From contig CM055273.1 in NCBI GenBank assembly GCA_029237695.1, forward strand, positions 58,641,968-58,705,967: a stretch of DNA of 64,000 nt, read 5' to 3'. Source of the DNA: Conchocele bisecta (lineage: Eukaryota > Mollusca > Bivalvia > Lucinida > Thyasiridae). Positions 39,720-52,000 of this stretch are shown here, piece after piece (the stretch's first letter is position 1; each line of letters begins with the position of its first letter). The position numbers were made by a program, and so were the translations under genes. A model generated the notes under the pieces. It had not been told where the DNA came from, did not search any database, and worked only from the letters and a program-made list of their open reading frames with translations.

Positions 39720-40790
39720 AAGGTTCATCGATTGTCAAGGCGTCCCGAACTAACATTGGTAGGCATGCGGTGACGTCACGACTAACAGATAGAGTGGAGA
39801 ATACTGATGTATCGTGGACCCATGTCAAGACACTGAAGTGTTTTAGCATCGGGAGCTACATTTAGCATCGGGAGCTACAGATACACACTACAATGGTCCT
39901 GGTACTACACGGTACGCCACTTTCCTAATCAGATAACTTGTTCAAATCAGGCGCATAGCGCACAGTTTGCCAGAAAAAAATCGTATTTTCACCGTGACAT
40001 CACGCGTATGAAAATAGGTGATGTCCGGAAATTAGTAGGAACATGATTTATCCGGAGATTGGAAGTCACAAGTAAATGGTTGTAAGCAGAGAACAAGATA
40101 CCCTATGGATACAGATAAACCCATGTCAAGAAGAAACTAACGCAATACGTCATGATGAACACATGACACATTTCAGCCGAATCTAATTTAGAAAGTTGCC
40201 GTCTTTGCATCCCTTTCTGGCCTTAATTAAAAAACTCCATGAATTATCCCGGGATAACAGACCATGCCCGGGAGTGGTGGGTCCTCTCCTGTCGCTCATA
40301 TGGTCCGGTCTTGGCTCTTGCATATAATGCCATTTACTTCAATTAAGAGTAATCTATAGTTACTTCCCGTAATATTGCTCTTTCTTTATCCATTTATGAC
40401 CGTTACTATAGATACACGTCGTTTAAAAATGAGGTTATCAGAATGAATCGATTAACAAATTTAGCAAGCGTTGATCGAAAATAGCTATGTTGCTTAGGTA
40501 CAACAATAGCTCCAATGCGTATATTGTGAACAATTATTAGCAATGTTTGAGTCAAAAGTGTCCGTACGGTTACCAAAGTATCCGTACGGTTACCGAAATG
40601 TACCACACGATTTTCCCAAAATCATGTTGCTCTATCCTTGGTTGTGTTAGTTGGACAGACGGAAAACGATAGCTTTTAGCGATTTGGCTGTCCATCTACA
40701 TGTATATCTACTCTGTCATTAGTGATGATTTTGAAAAATATGCATCCAAGATGGCCGCCAAATAATTACAGTATGCTACATACATTTAGC
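39720..40790. other. Intergenic, no gene recognised
   Basis: Between GEN1 and BAZ1B. Contains a short direct repeat (TAGCATCGGGAGCTACA twice near 39845-39880) and a CRE (39771-39778) but no exon I can support. Confidence 0.35.
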
Positions 40791-40794
40791 GGAT

Positions 40795-41725
40795 TCCATA
40801 TTACGACAGACGGAAGAGAGTGGTAAATGAAGAGCGGAATAAGGAGAAAACTTGAGATACGGGGGAAGAGATGGAGACTGAGAGAGTTGGACAGAGGTAG
40901 GAGAGGCGGAAATGGCGAGAGCTGGCGTAAATGGGGAAAGAGAGGGAGACGGGGATCGATAGGTGGATATGCGATGGAGACAGGTGGAGAGTGGTGAAGA
41001 GATGTGAATAGACAGACGGGGGAGAGAGCTGGATGGAAATGTAGAGTTTTACGATGTGTATATATGACAGAGACAGAGATGGAGAGAGGTGGACGCACTA
41101 GGGAAGACATGGAGGTGCTGACAGGTGGACATACGATGGAAGAGAGGGATGTGGAGAGAGGTGGATACACGAAATATCAGAGTGAGATGGAGAGAGGTGG
41201 ACACACGTGGGAATAGAGTGAGATGGAGAGAGGTTGAAACACGAGAGAAGACATTGAGATGGAGATACCTGAATACACGAGGAAAGAGAGGGAGATGGAG
41301 AGACGTGGACACACGAGGGACGAGAGTGGGATAGATAGTGACGGACACATGAAGGAAGACATGGAGGTGGAGTAAGGTGGACATACAAGGGATGGAGTGA
41401 GATGGAGAGAGATGGAAAGAGTTTGGATATAGTTGAAAACAGGTGGACTTTCGGGGGGAGACAGGAGGTGCAGAGAGGTGGAGAGAAGTTGGAAGAGACG
41501 TCGAAAGAGGAATATTTACGGACGGGGAAAGAGTGAGATGGGGAACGTGATTAGACGAGAGTGCGATATGGAGATAAGTGGGAATACGGTGGAAGGAAGA
41601 AGAGAGGTGGAGAAAGGAGGACACATGGATGAGATGGAGAGAGGTGGACACAAGGTGGAAGAGAGGTACATGTAGATGGAGAGAAGTGGACAGATGGGTA
41701 ACAGAGAGTGAGATGGTGATATTTT
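40795..41725 (+). repeat. Purine-rich minisatellite
   Basis: About 930 bp of degenerate GAGATGGAGAGAGGTGGACA units, almost all purine on the plus strand. The Ser/Pro/Leu-rich open frames on the minus strand are repeat artefacts. Confidence 0.88.
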
Positions 41726-41756
41726 AATATAGACTATTCTCCATTGTCCTGGCTTT

Positions 41757-42275
41757 CTGACGTCAACTGACCACCATACTTCTAAATGGATTTCAGGCCC
41801 CAATCCGACGGTGCCCACGCACACTCGGGTCATGGTATTACAACACAGTATATGTCCACATCGGGCAACTTGGCTTGTTTGGCCAGCCGCCATTGCACTT
41901 TGTTGTAGGGGGTGGTCGATTTTCCTATGTTCGTGCATTTCTGCACTTCAATTGACCGACATACTTGAAAACTGGATCCAGGCCCGAATCCGACGGTGCC
42001 TGCGGATACTCGAAACAAAGTTTTACAATTCAGTATGTGTCTACATTGGGCAACTTGACTTGTTTGACCAGCCGCCATGCCCGCCATGCCATTTTAATTC
42101 AGGGGGTGGTCTATTTGACCATTTTCTGGGTTTTCTGACTTCAACCGACCACCATATTTGTAAATGGGATTCAGGCCCAAATCCGACGGTGCCGACGAAT
42201 ACTCAGGACATAGCCCTACAACTCACTAGATGTATACATTGGGCAACTTGGCTTGTTTGACTAGCCGTCAAGCCA
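41757..42275 (-). repeat. Diverged inverted relics of the 184-bp satellite
   Basis: Three degraded units in minus orientation, with AATCCGACGGTGCCCACGCA, CAACTTGGCTTGTTTGGCCA and GGGGGTGGTCGATTTTCC matching the main array. Confidence 0.85.
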
Positions 42276-42309
42276 TTTTAATTTCGGGGTGAAAATGTAA
42301 ATGCTTTGA

Positions 42310-42525
42310 TTTTACGACGGCACTGGCTCGATCACCTTGCATGTCGGGACCCTTAAGTCCCCATCCGATAGAACTAGGCTAGCAAGAAGTTGTCTTGCCC
42401 AAGGACACACCGAATCGACCATTCGCAGCGGTCCAGGTGGGATACGAACCCATTTCCGGCGGATGTGTAGGGCATATTCTTTACTGGATGAACTTCCGGC
42501 GGGCAACTTCAGCTTAGCCTAACTG
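42310..42525. repeat. Retroelement-like 3' segment
   Basis: Contains TTGCCCAAGGACACACCGAA and GGTGGGATACGAACCCA, a combination I associate with 3' ends of non-LTR elements and SINEs in marine animals. Followed by a short GTT trinucleotide run at 42552..42579. Confidence 0.4.
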
Positions 42526-42954
42526 ACGGGTGTATTTCTATTTTGCTCCGATGTTGTTGTTGTTGTTGTTGTTGCTGTTTGAGTATGCAAATTCATGATT
42601 TTCTTATTTTCATGCGGCTTTGACTGGATAGAGAATGCGCATGTGATAAACCCAAAATACCTTTAACCAATCAAATCCTGTGTGGGATTTAAATAGTGCA
42701 ATGTTCAGTGGGACCCATCTACACCGGACACAGATAAATCACGTTTTTTATTGTGTTTGTTGTCAATGGCATTTGTCTCAGATGATAATATGTCTGTTCA
42801 CAAGTGTAACACACAAACATGTCTTTAATTTATCACGTGTCATTTTGGCAGCGATTTCCGCGTGTGTCTGGTGTAGACAAGTTCCATTGTACTTGTTTCG
42901 GGACTACTTATTAGGTGAACTGGATCGCATTAAAAACGACAGTTGTGCAGACTC

Positions 42955-44210
42955 AGACCGGGTTACGGGTAGCCAGTATATGGGTACAGCATATTGATTA
43001 CTGTATCAGCACATAACCTGATTTGATCGGGTAGCCAGTATATATATGCGCGACACGTGTCAAATGAGATAATTAACAGCTAGGATAATTGGCACCATAA
43101 AACATTACGGATATAAATCACCCGGTTCACGCGTCCGTATATGAAATACACAAATTGTTAAATGTTGATTGATTCGGTCAGACTGGGATAGTATGCCCTA
43201 ATATTTGACTGACAGTTTAGATCCTGACCAGACCGGGTAGCCAGTATTTTGGTTGCAATCTGGGTAGCCAAAATATGTGTTACAATATCAGAGTCTAGAT
43301 CAAGAATATACATGGTATAGAGGCATTATTATATGTTTTACATCATCACTGTACATGTATATCATGATCGGACAGGGTAGCCAGTATATGGGTTACAATA
43401 TGAGTATATATACGGTATGCGTTACAATATCAGAGTTTATTATTTTCAGACCGTGTAGCCAGTATATGAGTTACAATATCAGTATAGATCTGATCGGTTA
43501 TCCATTATATAATATTACTATATACGCGGTACGTACGTGTCAAAGAAGATAACATTTTAATTGGCGCCATAAATATTACGGATCAAATCGCCCGGTTCAC
43601 GCGTCAGTAAATGAAATTAACAAATTGTTAAATGCTGATTGATTCGACCAGAATATTGTTTACTAAGATTCATGTGATAGCCTGCCCTAATTATATATGT
43701 TTTACGATATCAGTGTAGATCTTGATCAGATCGGGTAGCCAGTATATGGATTACAAAATATCAGTATACGTGTTACAATACCAGAGTGAATCCTGATCAG
43801 ACCGGGTAGCCAGTATATATATGTATTACAATATCGGTATATATGTGTTACAATATCAGTGTAGATCCTGATCAGATTGGGTAGCCAGTATATGGGTTAC
43901 AATGTCAGTATATGTGTTACAATATCAGTTTGGAGCCTGGTCAGATCGGGTAGCCAGTATTTAAGTTACACTAGCGGTATACGTGTTACAATACCAGAGT
44001 TGATCTGGTTGCTAGTAAATGGGTTACACTATCAGTACATGTGTTACAATATCAGAGTTGATCCTGATCATACCCGGTAGCCAGTATATGTACTTACAAT
44101 ATCAGTGTAGATCCTGATCAGACCGGGTAGCCAGTATATTGGTTACAATATCAGTATATGCGTTAATTACAATATCAGAGTTGATCCCGAGTCTGATTAG
44201 GATCGATATT
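42955..44210 (+). repeat. GGGTAGCCAGTATATG minisatellite
   Basis: About fifteen irregular repeats of GATCAGACCGGGTAGCCAGT and GGGTTACAATATCAGTATAT, spacing 60-110 bp. A longer segment (GGCGCCATAAA ... CGCCCGGTTCACGCGTC) is present twice (about 43090 and 43565). Confidence 0.8.
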
Positions 44211-44499
44211 ATCCTGCTCAGTCCGGTTTAATTCGATTATCGACAACGACATTAATTAGCGGTGACCTACATGTTGCTATTAGAGGTAAAACGTCCATTT
44301 CGGCACGTGCTACATCGGTTGGATATTGCAATTATCTTTTCATTTCGCTGGACGTACTTCAGTGCGCTGTGACAATATTGCACGGTAACCTCCATGGCGA
44401 GGCGCTTATAGCAATACGGTCGTATTTCATATTATATTATTCAGATCATGTCATATGCGTAAAAACAATTGTATGCCTTTATTTAATTAGATGATATAA

Positions 44500-45830
44500 G
44501 ACATATAAAACTTCACTTCGCCCCGCAATCTCCATTGCGCCGCTACCGTATTATATAGGATAACTATGCTAGTTTATGTTACTGGTATAAAATCCACATT
44601 ATACATACGCTTACGACAAGATTTTAATATATATTACACATATAGAATACATATATGTACATTGTACATAGAATATGTACAAGAAAAACATGAATTTTAT
44701 GCATTTATTTAGAAATGATATGCCATTTAAATCTCTATAGTTCGCCCCGAAAAATTACCATTCCGCCGCGGCCGAGTTATATATATTGGTACAAACTCCA
44801 CTTTACACAAGAACATTTACCTTGACTTAAATATAGGGAAGACCGGGGCAAGATGTTACACTTTTTACTTTTTCTAATTCTATTGTAAAGTATGATCGCC
44901 GATTCAATGTTTAATCCAGATTTTTTGGAAATTGCAACATGCAGTATCTTTCAGTAATACTGTACTATTCAGTATTTGAAGTACATGGAATGTTTAAACT
45001 TTATGAACCGCAGAAAAAAATGTAACAACTTGCCCTACCACGGGGCAAAATAATACACCGCTTGGGGCAAATTGATATGCACACAATGTAAATCAATGTA
45101 GAATCAAAAGTTAGTGTTGAAACCTGTGTACATCTGTCTTGTATGCACCATGTACATGACGTATGTTACACAGAACATTTAAACAAATCACGCATGTATA
45201 ACCACACATAATGTGTTGGCTGAATTTCATAATGTGTTGGCTGAGTTTTCATCTGTTCACCAGGGATATCGACGGGCAGCGCACGGTAACTCTAACAAAT
45301 TCAGATCAAATAAGAATTTTGGTTTGTACCGCACACAAATTATGAAAATATGTTCTATACACATGTATATGAAAGTGATCAATTAGTTAAATTACGCTAA
45401 ATTTTAACAACTTATTTTACTGTAACAACTTGCCCCGAAATCTCCAATGCGCCGCGGCCGTAAATGCATTTTCGATATGTAATTTTTCTAATATTGATAC
45501 TCCAGTCCACTTTACACATATGTATGCGCATTTACCTTGACTTAAATATATAATAAAAAAGTTAACAGTATAAACTATTCAACAAGAAAAAATAAATTGT
45601 ATGCATTTAAAAATCCATTTCGCCCCGAAATCTCCAATACGCTGCAAGCATATTATAGTTTTAGTAGATTTTTTTTTCTAATATTGATACAAACTCCACT
45701 TTACACATGCGCATGTAAAATATATATTATACATATGTAACAGTATATTATATACAACAAGAAGCATTTGAATTTTATGTTTTTATTTAGAAGATAGATC
45801 TATATAAATCTCCAAAATTTGCGAAAATCT
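44500..45830. repeat. Tandem repeat with CGCCCCGAAATCTCC blocks
   Basis: CGCCCCGAAATCTCCAATGC and ACAAACTCCACTTTACACA recur at about 44520, 44745, 45432 and 45620. The gap between the second and third is an insertion (44845..45436). Confidence 0.7.
44845..45436. mobile_element. 592-bp element with GGGGCAAG ends
   Basis: Inverted ends GGGGCAAGATGTTACA and TGTAACAACTTGCCCC, with further GGGGCAAA copies inside. Inserted in the tandem repeat. Confidence 0.65.
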
Positions 45831-45875
45831 CGAATGCGCACTTTAGTCTTTCCGCTTAATCAAGAGAGACCTCTG

Positions 45876-45889
45876 TCACGTGACGTAAA
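45876..45889 (+). promoter_or_regulatory. E-box/CRE-like element upstream of BAZ1B
   Basis: TCACGTGACGTAAA combines a CACGTG E-box with an overlapping TGACGTAA CRE/ATF-like half, about 90 bp upstream of the BAZ1B ATG. CACGTGAC elements are common in metazoan housekeeping promoters. Function here is inferred from position only. Confidence 0.5.
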
Positions 45890-45960
45890 TAATGCCGGGT
45901 TGCAGTGCGCCATTTTTGCTGATGCGCGCCAGATTTTGAACAGAATCTGCGCTGGTTTAA

Positions 45961-45972
45961 ATGGATTTTTAA
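45961..45972 (+). promoter_or_regulatory. Minimal upstream ORF (Met-Asp-Phe-stop) before BAZ1B
   Basis: ATG GAT TTT TAA ends 4 nt before the BAZ1B start codon. If the transcript begins upstream, it could lower initiation at the main ATG or allow reinitiation. Confidence 0.35.
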
Positions 45973-45976
45973 CACA

Positions 45977-46089
45977 ATGCCGCTTTTGTCCAAGAGGATT
46001 TTTAGTCCGGCCAAAGGACTGAAAAATATACAATCTAATGAAACTCTTTTCACCATTCCTCACACAAAAGAACAGTTCCGTTCGAAGGA
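45977..46089 (+). CDS. BAZ1B: BAZ1B coding exon 1
   Basis: Starts MPLLSKRIFSPAKGL and ends at FRSK plus two bases of an Asp codon; donor AAGGA/gtatcc. LFTIPHTKEQFRSK matches the LFTIPHTQEAFRTR start of the WAC region. A three-codon upstream ORF (ATG at 45961) precedes the start. Confidence 0.92.
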
Positions 46090-49000
46090 GTATCCTTTGC
46101 TCTGCTACTAACTTTGTGTGGAAAATCCAAAATGGCGCCCTCCATGATAATATTGTTTTCCCATGTAGAAACTTGTTTTTATCACTGTAATCTTGAAGTT
46201 CGCCATTTAAAGTTATGAAAATCTGATTTTAAAAAGTGTCATCATCTTGTTGAAATTAAGTTCTATGTTTATAGTGTTCACGAAGTCCTCGTAATGACTA
46301 GCCAGGTGCTTGTGAAATAATCCGACTGACCTCAAATCTCATTTTCTGCTGAAAATGAAATCTTGTTTGACGGTTTGCGTACATACTAGTGTAATTTGAT
46401 GGTTCCTGAACTAGTGGCATAGATTCACAATATAAATCTGTAACGGTCCATCAAGCTACACTACCCCAGGGGGGGGGCTTTTTCTGCAGAAATTATGAAG
46501 GCGCCTGGGTCTGGGCCTTCTGGTTTTGTGAAACTGAAGAGCGATTTTCAGGTTGCACTATATCGCTACACCACGCTACACAGTAAACATATGTGTAATA
46601 GCATTTGCACTTCACGCACTGAAATATAGAAAAAAGCTGCAAGGCGTTGACGTTCATACTTCGCTATATTGTTATTGAGAGACAATTCTACAATATGACA
46701 CAAAAATATTACCATAAACTTACCTAATAAAGTGTGTATTAGCAAAATTATGGTTCACTCTTCACAAAGTAGAAAGTAAACAAAGAACTCTTCAAATGCA
46801 CATTTGGAAAGACTACTCCGTCATATGACATAACTATTATTAGTTGCGAACGGTAACTCTTGCAATCTACTGCCATACCATACGCCCGTCATATGACATA
46901 ACTATTATTAGTTGCGAACGGCAACTTGCAATCTACTGCCATACCATCCGTAGGCAGAGTTATGATTCCACTCATAGGCCTTCTCTGCAGAATAGCAAAT
47001 CAGATCTGATTCGCAGTTTAGCAGTTAAGTTTGACATATTGGAGATATTTTCCATCTGAAAAAACTATTAGTATTATAAAAGTAATAGAAACTAGTAATT
47101 CTGAAACAAAGATTGCCATTGTAGAAGATGTAGAAAATTATTTTTTGCCTTTACAGAAAATGGACCCCATCTTAACTTTTACATGTTCAATTTGGCTTCC
47201 ACTGACTGGATCACCTTTTGATTATAGCTTAAATTTACTTTATCAGGTCATCTACATATGTAAATTTATGTCATAATTACTTGAATATGTTATTTTCATA
47301 ATATTAACACTCATTTCAGTTCAAAGCTATAGACAATCTTTCACAGTTAACTGCTAAAGTGTGAATCAGATCTGATTCGCTATTCTGCAGGGAAGGGCTA
47401 TGAGTGGAAGTAATCATAACTCTGGTTTGAAAAGACAGTCACAGTAACTGGGTAAACTAGATAAAATCGAGACGACTGCGGAGATGACTTTGTCAAACTT
47501 GAACTCACAGGCCAAGCGTCCTGCAAACTTTGTTTAAAGCGAGTCAGTTATGGAAGTCGCGGGTTCATTAAACTTTTTCTAACAATCCAGTTGTCAAAGC
47601 GTTAAAAATTATGATAAAATTATATAGGAAAACGTGTCGGATTTCCTCATGCGCTCCTCGACAGGGGAGGTAATTTTAACCTGCAGTTAGTTGCATATAC
47701 AAATGTATGGCATGAATCCTATCACTTTCCATGATGGGCGTGTTTGTGTACTATACATCTACTACAACTATCTACAATGAAAATTCTCATAGTAGATCAC
47801 AAAGTACAGGGGAGTCCCGTTTCTACGCGGTCATTGGGAGCCATGAATCATGATCGCGATATAACCGGATTTGTAGCAATTGTTCTGTTAATGAAACTGG
47901 GGACGTTCTGGCCCGACTGAAAACGGACCAAACTTTACTCTGGCGGTATGGGGTTACGATTTTAACAATGAACAGCAATGTATAAATAATAAAATTTTAC
48001 TAATAAACTACTTAAAAATGTAACGGCATAGATCTACCCTGAATTTATTATATCGTGTTGCATCGCAAGTATCCACAAACCAGTTTGTCCCTTACGGTAA
48101 ACTGTTTAAGCTTATTACTTTTGTTTCGCATGTTTACGTGTTTTTCGGTACACAGAGCTGACGAATGCAACACTGAGCGAGTTGGAGCTTAAACTATGGT
48201 TATTATAGTTCAACTAAATTACCGAGATCGCAGACTGGTTCGACCAGAGTGACGTCACACATCTACTCTAGTTCGACTAGCCAAAAGACGCCTGTTCCAC
48301 CAGTTTCAAGATGGCGGCGAATAGGTAAAAAGATTTAGAGATTGGGAAATTTACATGGAAATTCTCTACTAGACATGTGCAATGCATCTACTATAGTTCA
48401 AGATATAGTATGAACCTGAACTCGCTCACTGAAATGAGGCTGATGGGTCGATATGGGTTATTTTTAGGTGTGTGTGATACGTGTAGATACGCTACATACA
48501 CTGATTGGACGGCGATAACACAAGTTTAAACAAGAGCGTTTCATTGGCTGATCGATATGGCATTCTTTTAATTATGTTTAGGTAAGAAGTAGTAGAAAAG
48601 AACTTTTTTCCCCTTGAACTTCCGACAGAATTTGCAGTGGTTTCTTTGATGTCCAATTGAGACGAAACATACACTTAGTAACAAGTTGCCAACTACAGTA
48701 TCTCAGTATCACGTCATTGTAATGCAGCTGGACACTGTTAAATGTACCCCAAAATATATATAGTCTGTCCGAGATCTGCATTCTTGGTTACCTACTATCT
48801 CTGTTACCATAAATCGGATTGGCTTAAACATCAGCCTGTCTCTATATGACCTTAGCTGTTGTTGGGACGTTAAACCCATTCACTTAAACATCATATACAT
48901 AGTTATTTGTCATCATCAATATTTTAACCATGAGGCTCTTGTGCTAAGGGTCAAATGGCTTAGAAATTGTTATTGAGAGGTACAGTGTCACTGATTTCTT

Positions 49001-52000
49001 GTTGATGTAATTTCACTGCTGAATGTATGGTACTTCTATACAGTTGCAGAGCTCCAAATAAGGTGCATATTGACGTATCTTACGCACTTGTTTTAGCAGA
49101 ATACGCATTGATTATCAAAAGTGGGAGTACAAAATACTCGCAGCAATGTGAAAATATGCATTGATTTTCAAATTGAGTAGTGAAAATATTGTACTAAAGT
49201 TAAACATGTACTTTGTTGAGCTGCAAAAAGCAAAAACTGTTTCCTTTTTGCAGCTCAAATAAATGAATTTTTTTATCATTTGTTCCATATTTAATACAGA
49301 AGAAAATCAATAATACATTTGTACAAGTAAAATATGCATTGAATGTGAAATTGGGGCATAATACTCTTTAGATACAAAACTTATCTGTAGCAGATTTCAT
49401 CAACATTGCAAAGTATACTTTTCTAGCAAAGTATACTTTGAGGGAGTAATCATTTATTTTTCCTGAAATGCATTATTTCATATAGAATAACGACTGCGTA
49501 TATTTGATGATTAAAAGTATGCAGAATTATTATACTGAATTTATTACATTATCACAGCCAAATATTCAGCATAATAAAAATTAATAAATTTATCCTTATT
49601 AAAATTGAAAATTTCTCCCTCAAAATATACTTTGCTGGAAAAGTATACTTTGCAATGTTGGTGAAATAGGCTACGGGAGTCTGCAGTTGCATTCCTGCCA
49701 AATGGCCTTGCTGTTGAATGGAAGTGAATCACGAGTGAATTACAAGCAATCCTTAACCAGTTAACAGTGAGTATGAAAAGCGGATTCATTTATACAAGAA
49801 CAGAATCTGGACATGTCAGAGCACCGGCCACGTGAACCTGACACATGAGGAGGCGTGGAACTCCGAGAAAACAGTCCTCAAAACTCTCAAGGAGCAGTTC
49901 GCACCGTGCTACGATAAACCAGTGTTGGAGTTGGTCCATCATTGTAAGTGGTAAAAAAAAACTTTTGTAAATATGTTTCATGAGATTTTGCACATGCTCT
50001 TGGGTACAAAATTGCATGGCATCTCATATTATTTGATATAGAAGCTTTTAATACCGGGAACATGTCAAACCAGACACACTGAAAAGTCCCTGAGTGTCCG
50101 ACTTTAAGAGAGGTTCCACTGTAATTCAGGCATTCCAAGATGTCTGTATTTGGACATGGACATGCATTACATGAGAGATAAATCGGGTGAAGCAGGTCCA
50201 AAATGAATACACCGATGCAGTCTCCATGTCCGTTAAAATTTCCGACGGTAAACCAGAAGTCGCCGGACCGAATGTCCGACTATATATTTTTTTAATTTTC
50301 TGTTCTAAGCTTCAATGAAATCACCTTCCTTTGGTATGTGATTCTGGTGCTAGCTAGCTTTTCTTATATGACTGATATACTTAAAAAGCTAAAAACATAA
50401 CAAAATAAAATTGATTTTGTGTTATATTTAAGAGCTTTTAAAGCTCTTAAATATCACGCAAAATTTATTTTTATATAAAAAATTTGGTCTGCAGGGCTGT
50501 ACAAATTGGCAAGCCCGACGCCCGGGACAAGTCGGTTTTAATCTCGGGCAAGTGCCTCTATGCTGGAATTTAGTCCCGGGCAAGTCACTATTTTCTGTTA
50601 GAACGTCACGCCACAAGCCCGTTTTTTGGAACCGGACTGTCATAAACTTAATCCCAAAACTGACCACTTTATTGATCGATAACGCTGCGGGCGTCCTGGC
50701 GATTCGCAGCTACTGTGTTACACAGTACCTGTGTATCGCAATAAAGTGATATAGCAATCTACAGCGACCCTGATTATATTAATTTAATCAAATTTGAAAG
50801 TAATTAGCGAATTAGCGAAAATATTCTGCGGCGATCGATGGTTATTGATTTATTTTATGTATACAGTCGAACTTCGATGGGTCGAACAGCCTGCGGGGTT
50901 AAGTTTTAGTTCGACCCATCCGTTGTTCGACCCATCGGGATTTTCTACTGTAACCATTACAGATCGACGAGTTGGTCAGTGTACTAAGTGAAACAAGTCG
51001 TCATTACGACACGTTGTTTCATATAAATGCGCTTACATTTGCATTTACGGTTGATTGTCACAGTCGTTTATTAACAGAAACAGGCTTTAATGAAATAAAG
51101 AAAGCGGCAAACTCATGTGTGTTTTTATTTACATAGCCATTATACAGCAATAGAACATGAGAACAACAGAAAATGATTACGAAATACAATTGGCGGACTT
51201 GATTGCCCAGTCCGATACGATCATGCCCAGTCGCCCCATCACTACTTCGGACCCGGAACCACATTCACTGCATATCATAATTTACTATCACATGTAACCC
51301 AGTACAAGTTATACATGAAAGTTATACACGTCCGGTATTGAAGAAGTCTGTTATCTCGCCTTGCTTCGTAGTCTTCTGCTTCACCTGCTTATATGGCGAA
51401 TAAATCGGATGACACATCACACTCATTACTGATCATAGTAAAAACAGTTCATGTTGATTTACAACTTAAAAGGCCAGATGCTTGGGTCATTAATTAAAAC
51501 TGAGCGATATTTAATTCCACATGTCCCATAAATTACCACTTTAATTAACTAACAACTTCGCCGACATTGGTCAATGCATAATTACCACGTATGCTGGTCA
51601 CGACTGCCGTTATTGTATACGCTCAAATGACCACTTGAGATTTTGTTTGACAACCGGTTAACAATAGGTGTGAAAGTCAATCAACTAGTCTGGAGACATT
51701 CGTCTGACATGTTCGAGTTTTTGTGGTGTTTATAGTGGATTTATACACGACCGGGCGTGACAGCGATTCGAGGCATTGAGGGTTGTTCGACTTTCACAAG
51801 TTCGACCTATACCGGGTAGTTTTAACGTATTTATATAGGAATTCTGCCGGGACCTAAAGGCTAGTTCGAGGCAAGCATGGCTGACTAGTTTACCAGGGTT
51901 CGACCCATCGAAGTTCGACTGTATTAACGTTTTCGTCTCACTGCGTCGACAGGCCAAGAGACCTAACTTTAGAGAAATAAATGCATGTTCCTTCACGGGG

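Noticed and set aside
41049..41651. 200-aa Ser/His/Leu-rich minus-strand frame.
   Set aside because: Translation of the purine-rich minisatellite; low-complexity artefact.
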